A stretch of 64,000 nt of DNA from NCBI RefSeq assembly GCF_009761815.1, contig NZ_RWIN01000111.1, positions 24,511-88,510 on the forward strand, in the 5' to 3' direction. Below the pieces are notes generated by a model. It saw only the letters and a program-made list of their open reading frames with translations, ran no database searches and had not been told where the DNA came from. Both the position numbers and the translations under genes were made by a program. Below are positions 58,066-64,000 of the stretch, in pieces. Positions within the stretch are counted from its first letter, which is position 1, and the number at the start of each line of letters is the position of its first letter. Origin of the DNA: Pseudomonas sp. PB120. Lineage in GTDB: Bacteria > Pseudomonadota > Gammaproteobacteria > Pseudomonadales > Pseudomonadaceae.

Positions 58066-59226
58066 TCAGCGGCCTTTGAACTGGGCTACGTTGGCACCAT
58101 GACTCTCGGCTTTTGGTTGACCGGCCACTCCCAGGCGTTCCCCGGTCTTGGCGTCGAACAGCAGCACTTTCGATGGATCGAATTGCAGGGTCAGGGTCTC
58201 GCCGACGGCAGGCGCGACGTCCGGTGCGAGACGGCAGCAGACTTTGGTGTCGTTGAGATTGACGAACACCAGCGTGTCGGGACCGGTCGGTTCGGTGACC
58301 TGGACTTCGGCGCGAATGGTCGGCAAACCATTCGGCTCGCTGCCCGCCAGCACGATCTGTTCCGGGCGCAGGCCGAGGATCACTTCGCGGTCTTCGAGGC
58401 CGGCGTCTTGCATGCCCATTGGTAATTCGCAGCGCGCCTGGCCGCTGTCGAGCAGTGCCAGCAGACGACCGTCCTTGCGCTGTAAACGCAGGGGGATGAA
58501 GTTCATCGGCGGCGAGCCGATGAAGCTCGCCACGAACAGGTTGGCAGGGTCGTTGTAGATCTGCTTCGGCGTGCCGAACTGCTGGATGATCCCGTCCTTC
58601 ATCACCGCCACCTTGTCGCCCAGGGTCATGGCTTCGATCTGGTCGTGAGTCACGTAGACCGTGGTGGTTTTCAGGCGCTGGTGCATCAGTTTCATTTCGG
58701 TGCGCATCTCGACCCGCAGCTTGGCGTCGAGGTTGGACAGCGGTTCGTCGAACAGGTAGATCTTCGGCCGACGCGCCAGGGCACGGCCCATCGCCACGCG
58801 CTGTTGCTGACCACCGGAGAGTTGGCCCGGTTTGCGATTGAGCAGGTGTTCGATTTGCAGCAGCTTGGACACCCGCGCCACTTCCGCGTCGATGTCGGCC
58901 GCGGGCATTTTGCGAATCTTCAAGCCGAACGCGATGTTCTCGCGCACGCTCATGGTCGGGTACAGCGCGTAGGACTGGAACACCATGGCGATGTCGCGAT
59001 CTTTCGGGCTCATCCCACTGACGTCCTGGTCACCGATCATGATCGCGCCGCCGGTGATGGACTCGAGGCCGGCGATGCAGTTCATCAAGGTCGACTTGCC
59101 GCAACCCGAAGGGCCGACGAGGATCAGGAACTCACCGTCCTTGATCGACAGTTCGATGTTCTTGAGGGTGTCCGGCAGGCCTGGGCCATAGGTCTTGTTT
59201 ACATTGCGAAGTTCGAGCGTTGCCAT
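58066..59226 (-). CDS. gtsD: Glucose ABC transporter ATPase GtsD
   Basis: A 386-residue ATP-binding subunit of the MalK/UgpC type. Walker A is GPSGCGKST (38-46), the signature LSGGQQQR (about 135-142), Walker B IYLFDEPLSNLD, and the H-loop TVYVTHDQIEA. The C-terminal TOBE-type regulatory domain (from about 240) is present. It powers glucose or mannose import with GtsB and GtsC. It follows gtsC by 2 nt. Confidence 0.94.
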   Translation of the reverse strand: MATLELRNVNKTYGPGLPDTLKNIELSIKDGEFLILVGPSGCGKSTLMNCIAGLESITGGAIMIGDQDVSGMSPKDRDIAMVFQSYALYPTMSVRENIAFGLKIRKMPAADIDAEVARVSKLLQIEHLLNRKPGQLSGGQQQRVAMGRALARRPKIYLFDEPLSNLDAKLRVEMRTEMKLMHQRLKTTTVYVTHDQIEAMTLGDKVAVMKDGIIQQFGTPKQIYNDPANLFVASFIGSPPMNFIPLRLQRKDGRLLALLDSGQARCELPMGMQDAGLEDREVILGLRPEQIVLAGSEPNGLPTIRAEVQVTEPTGPDTLVFVNLNDTKVCCRLAPDVAPAVGETLTLQFDPSKVLLFDAKTGERLGVAGQPKAESHGANVAQFKGR

Positions 59227-59228
59227 GA

Positions 59229-60074
59229 TTACCCCTTGACTGCGCCGGCCGTCAGCCCGCGCACGAAATACTTGCCTGCGACCACATAGACCAGCAGGGT
59301 CGGCAGCCCGGCGATCATCGCCGCCGCCATATCAACGTTGTATTCCTTGGCCCCGGTACTGGTGTTGACCAAGTTGTTCAGCGCCACCGTAATGGGTTGC
59401 GAGTCACCGCTGGAAAACACCACGCCGAACAGGAAGTCGTTCCAGATCTGCGTGAACTGCCAGATCAGGCAGACCATGATGATCGGGGTGGACATCGGCA
59501 GGATGATCAAGCGGAAGATGGTGAAGAAACCCGCGCCATCGAGCCGCGCAGCCTTCACCAGCGCATCGGGAACACTGACGTAGTAGTTACGGAAAAACAG
59601 CGTGGTGAACGCCAGGCCATAGACCACGTGGACGAACACCAGGCCCGTGGTGGTGCTGGCCAGGCCCATCTTGCCGAGGGTGAACGAAGCTGGCAGCAGG
59701 ACGGTCTGGAACGGCAGGAAGCAACCGAACAGCAGCAAGCCGAAGAACAGCTGCGAGCCACGGAAGCGCCACATCGACAAGACATAGCCGTTCAGCGCAC
59801 CGATGGCGGTGGAGATCAGTACCGCCGGGACGGTGATCTTGATCGAGTTCCAGAAGTATCCGTCAACCGTGCCCCAGGCCTTGACCCAGCCAATGCCGCT
59901 GACCACGGTCGGCCAGCTCAGCAGATTGCCGGTATTAATGTCTTCCGGTGTCTTGAAACTGGTCAGCAGCATTACCACCAGCGGTATCAGGTACAGGAAA
60001 ACGGCGAGGATCAGTACCGCGTAAATCGCGATGCGACTCAGGCTGATGGAAGGTTTGGCAGCGAAACTAGTCAT
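59229..60074 (-). CDS. gtsC: Glucose ABC transporter permease GtsC
   Basis: A 281-residue inner-membrane permease with six helices and the EAA-type loop (DALVKAARLDGAGFFTIFRLIILPM, about 185-210) that contacts the ATPase. It overlaps gtsB by 8 nt and is followed by gtsD after 2 nt. Confidence 0.93.
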   Translation of the reverse strand: MTSFAAKPSISLSRIAIYAVLILAVFLYLIPLVVMLLTSFKTPEDINTGNLLSWPTVVSGIGWVKAWGTVDGYFWNSIKITVPAVLISTAIGALNGYVLSMWRFRGSQLFFGLLLFGCFLPFQTVLLPASFTLGKMGLASTTTGLVFVHVVYGLAFTTLFFRNYYVSVPDALVKAARLDGAGFFTIFRLIILPMSTPIIMVCLIWQFTQIWNDFLFGVVFSSGDSQPITVALNNLVNTSTGAKEYNVDMAAAMIAGLPTLLVYVVAGKYFVRGLTAGAVKG

Positions 60075-60975
60075 GACGCTTGGTCCTCAGCTCGGAGTAC
60101 AGGTAAGGCACGATGATTGCGAGAATCGCACCGAGCATCAGAATCGCACTGGCCGAGCCCATGCCCATCTGGCCGCGACTGAAGGTGAAGGAATACATGA
60201 ACATCGCAGGCAGGTCGGAGGAGTAACCCGGGCCACCGGCAGTCATCGCCGCCACCAGGTCGAAACTCTTGATCGCGATGTGGGCCAGGATCATCACGGC
60301 ACTGAAGAACACCGGACGCAGGCTCGGCAACACCACTTTCAGGTAAATGCGCGGCATGCTCGCGCCATCGATCTGGGCGGCACGGATGATCGATTGATCA
60401 ACGCCACGCAGGCCGGCGAGAAACATCGCCATGATGAAGCCCGACGCTTGCCATACCGCAGCGATCACCAGGCAATACACCACGCGATCCGGGTCGATCA
60501 GCCAGTCCAGGCGAAAGCCTTCCCAGCCCCAGTCCCGCAACAATTTGTCCAGGCCCATGCCCGGGTTGAGCAGCCATTTCCAGGCCGTACCGGTGACGAT
60601 CATCGAGAGCGCCATCGGGTACAGGTAGATGGTGCGAATGAAACCTTCGCGGCGAATGCGTTGATCAAGAAACACCGCCAGCAGCACACCGATCACCAGG
60701 GTGATGCCGATGAACATGCCGCCGAATACCGCCAGGTTCTTGCTCGCTACCCACCAACGGTCGTTGTCGAACAGCCGCGCGTATTGCGCCAGGCCCGCCC
60801 ATTTGTAAGTAGGCAGAAAAGTCGACGTGGTGAACGACAGCACGAACGTCCACAGGATGTAGCCATAAAAGCCCACCAGAACGATGAACATACTGGGGGC
60901 CAGCACCAGTTTGGGGAGCCAGCGCTGCAGTGCATCGAACGGCGAGGCCTTGCTGAACACAGCAACAGAACTCAT
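60067..60975 (-). CDS. gtsB: Glucose ABC transporter permease GtsB
   Basis: A 302-residue permease with six helices and the EAA loop QSIIRAAQIDGASMPRIYLKVVLPSL. It pairs with GtsC. It is separated from gtsA by 148 bp that hold a REP doublet, so its expression relative to gtsA may be lowered. Confidence 0.93.
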   Translation of the reverse strand: MSSVAVFSKASPFDALQRWLPKLVLAPSMFIVLVGFYGYILWTFVLSFTTSTFLPTYKWAGLAQYARLFDNDRWWVASKNLAVFGGMFIGITLVIGVLLAVFLDQRIRREGFIRTIYLYPMALSMIVTGTAWKWLLNPGMGLDKLLRDWGWEGFRLDWLIDPDRVVYCLVIAAVWQASGFIMAMFLAGLRGVDQSIIRAAQIDGASMPRIYLKVVLPSLRPVFFSAVMILAHIAIKSFDLVAAMTAGGPGYSSDLPAMFMYSFTFSRGQMGMGSASAILMLGAILAIIVPYLYSELRTKRHD

Positions 60976-61020
60976 GGGGAAATCCAGTACGAAAGAAAAA
61001 GTTACGGTGGAAATGCTTCC

Positions 61021-61114
61021 CCTGTAGGAGCGAGCCTGCTCGCGATAGCGGAGTGTCAGACTCTGGATGTATCAACTGATACATCGCCATCGCGAGCAGG
61101 CTCGCTCCTACAGG
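61021..61114. repeat. REP doublet inside the gts operon
   Basis: TGTAGGAGCGAGCCTGCTCG and inverse copy between gtsA and gtsB. Position recalls REP elements that stabilise upstream binding-protein mRNA. Confidence 0.86.
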
Positions 61115-61123
61115 GGCCAAGCA

Positions 61124-62425
61124 TTACTTGGCGGCTTTGATCGCCGTGCCGAGTTGCTTGGCGGCCGTGGCCGGATCGGCTTTCGGATCGTTGATGTAGT
61201 TGGTCACGACATCAAAGAACGCGCCTTGGACCGCCAGCGTGGTGGCCATGTTGTGCGCCATGCTCGGCTGCAGTCCGCCGGACTTGGCATCCGCCAGGAA
61301 GTCCTTGGCAGCAGTCTGGGCGCAGGAGTCGAAACCGAACTTGCCCATGTCGGCGAGCATGTCGTTACGCACCGGGATCGAGCCCTTGTTGATGCTGAAG
61401 AGTTTCTGGAAGTTCTCACCCAGGACGATCTTGGCGATGTCCTGCTGCGCGGCCGCAGTGCCCTTGTCTTTCTGCTTGAACACGGCCAGGGAGTCGATGT
61501 TGTAGGTGAACGCCTTGTCGGTACCCGGGAACGCTACGCACTCGTAGTCCTTGCCGGCCACTTTCTTGGCGGCTGTCCACTCGCTCTTGGCCCAGTCACC
61601 CATGATCTGCATGCCGGCCTTGCCGTTGATGACCTTGGCCGCTTCCAGGTTCCAGTCCTGGCCTTTGCCGTCGACGTCCATGTAGGTCGCGACTTTCTTC
61701 AGCTCGGTCAGCGCCTTGACCATCTCGGGACCGGTCAGTGCAGCGTTGTCGAGGTCGACCAGGGCTTTCTTGTAGCCATCGACGCCCATGACCGAAAGGA
61801 CCACCGCTTCGAACACGGTGCTGTCTTGCCAAGGCTGGCCGCCGTGGGCAAGGGCAATGAAGCCTGCGGCCTTGAGCTTGTCACCGGCCGCGTAGAATTC
61901 TTCAAGGGTGGTCGGGGCTTTTTCGATGCCGGCTTTCTTGAAGACTTCCGGGTTGATCCACAGCCAGTTCACGCGGTGAATGTTCACCGGCACGGCCACG
62001 TAGTCACCCTCGTACTTCACGGTATCGGAGACTTTCTTGTCGAGGAGGCTGTCCCATTTCTCTGACTTGGCAGCGTCCTTCAGGACGTCGGTGTCGAGCA
62101 GACCGGTAGACGCCCATTCCTGGATGTCCGGACCTTTGATCTGCGCTACGCCCGGCGGGTTGCCGGCCACGGCGCGGCTTTTCAGTACGGTCATGGCCGT
62201 AGCACCGCCACCACCGGCGACTGCGCCGTCCTTCCAGGTGAAGCCGTCTTTTTCGACTTGAGCCTTGAGGACATCGACCGCTGCCTTTTCACCACCCGAA
62301 GTCCACCAGTGCACGACTTCCACCGAACCTTTGGAATCGGCGGCAAGGCCACTGAGCGGGAATGCAGTCAAGGGGAGCAGCGAAGCGAGAGAAATGACAG
62401 TAGCGAGGCGAGAAATCGCATTCAT
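61124..62425 (-). CDS. gtsA: Glucose/mannose-binding protein GtsA
   Basis: A 433-residue periplasmic solute-binding protein (family 1) with a signal peptide (about 1-29, ending PLSGLAAD). It shows the HWWTSGGEKAAVDVLKAQVEK start and VAVPVNIHRVNWLWINPEVF, typical of the Pseudomonas glucose-binding protein. It delivers glucose to GtsBCD. The leader has AACAACAA next to the Shine-Dalgarno and an upstream composite element (62509-62536) shared with the mannose isomerase gene. Confidence 0.94.
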   Translation of the reverse strand: MNAISRLATVISLASLLPLTAFPLSGLAADSKGSVEVVHWWTSGGEKAAVDVLKAQVEKDGFTWKDGAVAGGGGATAMTVLKSRAVAGNPPGVAQIKGPDIQEWASTGLLDTDVLKDAAKSEKWDSLLDKKVSDTVKYEGDYVAVPVNIHRVNWLWINPEVFKKAGIEKAPTTLEEFYAAGDKLKAAGFIALAHGGQPWQDSTVFEAVVLSVMGVDGYKKALVDLDNAALTGPEMVKALTELKKVATYMDVDGKGQDWNLEAAKVINGKAGMQIMGDWAKSEWTAAKKVAGKDYECVAFPGTDKAFTYNIDSLAVFKQKDKGTAAAQQDIAKIVLGENFQKLFSINKGSIPVRNDMLADMGKFGFDSCAQTAAKDFLADAKSGGLQPSMAHNMATTLAVQGAFFDVVTNYINDPKADPATAAKQLGTAIKAAK

Positions 62426-62440
62426 CTAGTAGTACCTTTC

Positions 62441-62448
62441 TTGTTGTT
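62441..62448 (-). promoter_or_regulatory. Crc/Hfq CA-type motif before gtsA
   Basis: The minus strand reads AACAACAA directly before the GAAAGG ribosome-binding site. Confidence 0.62.
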
Positions 62449-62495
62449 ATGCATGCAAGTCTGGTGCTTGCGCTGCATGGATTCTAAACAGGAGT

Positions 62496-62522
62496 CGTCC
62501 CTTCGCAGGTAACGAAGGGACG
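62496..62522. other. 10-bp inverted repeat between mannose isomerase and gtsA genes
   Basis: CGTCCCTTCG and CGAAGGGACG enclose CAGGTAA. Its right part overlaps the GTAACGAAGGG block of the gtsA composite element. There is no T-run. Confidence 0.5.
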
Positions 62523-62536
62523 CGTGAATGTCACCA
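62509..62536 (-). promoter_or_regulatory. Composite element, gtsA copy
   Basis: GTAACGAAGGG, then exactly 8 nt, then ATGTCACCA. The same blocks at the same spacing lie upstream of the mannose isomerase gene. Probably an activator site of the glucose/mannose regulon. Confidence 0.55.
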
Positions 62537-62541
62537 CATGG

Positions 62542-63801
62542 TTACACAGGAACGCTCTGGGACCACTGCGCCAGCGCCGTGGCCATGCTCGGCGCCAGCG
62601 GCAGTCGCGGAATCAGGACCGATTGCCAGGCGTGATACAGGTCGGGTTTTCCGGCCCAGATATCGGCACTCGGGACGTTCTGTGGATTGAGTTCGTGGTG
62701 CCAGCTGCCGTCGCATCGATCGATGAAATGCAGGTCGCAAAACTCCCAGAACAGCCGGTACCACTGTTCGTATTGGTCGTCGCCCGTGCGCTTGAGCAGC
62801 GCGCTGGCGGCGGCGCTGGCTTCGCAATGGGTCCAGTGCAGGCGATGGCGAACCACGGCGCGATTGCCCCAATCGAGGGTGTAGACAATTCCTGGTGCGC
62901 CGTCGACATGCCAGCCGTGCCGACAATTGTGGTCGAAGAGTTTTTGCGCGTCGGTGGCGAGCCAGCCTGGGGTCAGCATCCCCGCCTGGACTCTCGCGGC
63001 TTCGAGGTGCAGCAGCAGGCGCGCCCACTCGAAACCGTGGCCCGGCGTGGTGCCATAAGGACGGAAACCATCGGCCGGGTTGTCGTGGTTGTAGTCGCGC
63101 AGCGGCTGCCAGTCGCGGTCGAAATGCTCGATCACCAGATAATCATTGGCGGCGGCATGGTGATGGATAACCCGCTCAACGATACGTTGCGCACGGCATA
63201 GCCAACGGTTGTCTTCGGTAACATCCGCCAGCGCGAGGAAGGCTTCGGTGGCGTGCATGTTGCTGTTGGCGCCGCGATAGCGTTCTTCGTCGCTCCAGTC
63301 GCGGTTGAAGGATTCGCGCATCGCGCCCTCCTCCTCGCTCCAGAAATGCGTGTCGATGATGTGAATCGCGTCATCGAGCAAGGCCTGCGCACCGGGACGC
63401 CGGGCGACCACGGCGGAACTGGCGGCCAACGCAACGAACGCGTGCAGGTAAGCGGCCTTGCCGGTGTTGTCGTCGCGATGCTGCGCCACGGCAAACCAGC
63501 CACCGTGCTCGGCATCGCGCAATGAGCCGCTGAGGGCTTTGACGCCGTGATCGACCAACTCGGCAAACCCCGGCAGGCCCTGGATGTGCGCCATGGCGAA
63601 ACTGTGGGTCATGCGCGCGGTGTTCATGGTTTCGGCTTGGGCATCGGCCGGGAGACAGCCCTTTTCATCGAGGTTGCCGAAGCCCTCGGGAAGCTCTGAA
63701 GCCTTGGCGAACGCCAGCAGGCGCAGGCCTTCGTCGGCGAGCCATTGCTGATGGGCAGGTGCGTTCAGCCAACTGCTGAATGCCGGTTGGAAGGTGTCCA
63801 T
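62542..63801 (-). CDS. AGE-family epimerase/isomerase (D-mannose isomerase-like)
   Basis: A 419-residue (alpha/alpha)6-barrel enzyme of the N-acylglucosamine-2-epimerase family, closest in appearance to mannose isomerases that convert mannose to fructose. Recognisable parts are MNTARMTHSFAMAH (active-site Arg and His), GANSNMHATEAFLALADV, TTPGHGFEWARLLLHLEA and HWTHCEASAAASAL. Location immediately upstream of gtsA suggests use of mannose imported by the same transporter. An AACAACAA motif precedes the GG-rich ribosome-binding site. Confidence 0.83.
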   Translation of the reverse strand: MDTFQPAFSSWLNAPAHQQWLADEGLRLLAFAKASELPEGFGNLDEKGCLPADAQAETMNTARMTHSFAMAHIQGLPGFAELVDHGVKALSGSLRDAEHGGWFAVAQHRDDNTGKAAYLHAFVALAASSAVVARRPGAQALLDDAIHIIDTHFWSEEEGAMRESFNRDWSDEERYRGANSNMHATEAFLALADVTEDNRWLCRAQRIVERVIHHHAAANDYLVIEHFDRDWQPLRDYNHDNPADGFRPYGTTPGHGFEWARLLLHLEAARVQAGMLTPGWLATDAQKLFDHNCRHGWHVDGAPGIVYTLDWGNRAVVRHRLHWTHCEASAAASALLKRTGDDQYEQWYRLFWEFCDLHFIDRCDGSWHHELNPQNVPSADIWAGKPDLYHAWQSVLIPRLPLAPSMATALAQWSQSVPV

Positions 63802-63813
63802 GGGGTGCCTTTT

Positions 63814-63821
63814 TTGTTGTT
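63814..63821 (-). promoter_or_regulatory. Crc/Hfq CA-type motif before the mannose isomerase gene
   Basis: The minus strand reads AACAACAA followed by AAAAAGG, 13-20 nt upstream of the ATG. Confidence 0.6.
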
Positions 63822-63862
63822 CTGACTGAGGGGCAGTCTAAACAACGGGCGGTGGCGGGCTT

Positions 63863-63900
63863 GTAACGAAGGGGGTGGGTTATGTCACCAGGTTGTGACA
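63863..63900 (-). promoter_or_regulatory. Composite element, mannose isomerase copy
   Basis: GTAACGAAGGG (63863-63873), 8 nt, ATGTCACCA (63882-63890), continuing into an inverted repeat TGTCAC-CAGGTT-GTGACA (63883-63900). It lies 62-99 bp upstream of the gene. Confidence 0.55.
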
Positions 63901-63928
63901 TTCACCCAGGATTTGCGGCGAGTGACCA

Positions 63929-64000
63929 CCTGTGGCGAGGGAGCTTGCTCCCGCTGGGGCGCGAAGCGGCCCTAAAGATGGGACTGCTGCGCAGTCCAGC
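63929..64000. repeat. REP element, cut by the window end
   Basis: TGGCGAGGGAGCTTGCTCCC begins a doublet whose second half lies beyond the window. Confidence 0.8.

Noticed and set aside
4766..64000. Repeated palindromes as a possible CRISPR array
   Set aside because: The repeats are scattered singly between genes, are themselves inverted pairs, and have no regular spacer-repeat units or cas genes. They are REP elements.

Overview
The window reads as a chromosomal segment of a fluorescent Pseudomonas (P. fluorescens group). Supporting signs are the high GC content and codon use, the gene order eda-pgl-zwf / hexR / mutarotase / oprB / gtsDCBA known from Pseudomonas, the paired fadD1/fadD2 genes, Pseudomonas-type small proteins (DUF2025, DUF6124, PA2169-like, DUF3820), and about two dozen REP/REPIN palindromes in the intergenic gaps. 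I see no rRNA, tRNA, CRISPR array, transposase or prophage. No gene is clearly broken.

Layout. 0-10 kb: amidase, metallo-beta-lactamase-fold hydrolase with a divergent TetR regulator, small secreted or hypothetical proteins, glycerophosphodiesterase, PepSY protein, and a chemoreceptor next to a coiled-coil protein; both of these last two carry sigma-28-like promoters. 10-20 kb: CorA/ZntB and PiT transporters, a two-gene oxygenase plus TylF-type methyltransferase operon, a PACE efflux pump with LysR regulator, and an ECF42 sigma / DGPF / SnoaL-like cluster. 20-26 kb: LysE exporter, AlaC-type aminotransferase, and a gluconate module (gntT, gntK, gntR) with three copies of a GntR-like operator. 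26-36 kb: a DUF6124 gene behind an unusually structured leader, GST, MFS transporter, a gene behind a consensus sigma-54 promoter, a BdlA-like double-PAS chemoreceptor, and an ECF sigma factor translationally coupled to an OpuAC-type binding protein. 36-45 kb: peptide deformylase/YihY pair, CsbD, and the fatty-acid block fadD1, fadD2, hydrolase and MaoC. 45-51 kb: AaeAXB-like efflux operon, DUF3820, class V aminotransferase and intradiol dioxygenase. 51-64 kb: glucose uptake and Entner-Doudoroff genes with HexR, ending in a mannose isomerase-like gene.

How it fits together. The right end is a coherent sugar pathway. OprB admits glucose, GtsABCD imports it, a mutarotase interconverts hexose-6-phosphate anomers, and Zwf, Pgl and Eda belong to the Entner-Doudoroff route under HexR. 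The gluconate module feeds the same route at 6-phosphogluconate. Several of these genes, and fadD2, carry AANAANAA motifs near the ribosome-binding site, which suggests shared Crc/Hfq catabolite control. The most unusual signals are the multi-hairpin leader before the DUF6124 gene, the duplicated composite element before gtsA and the mannose isomerase gene, the oxygenase/TylF operon, and the sigma factor/binding-protein overlap.
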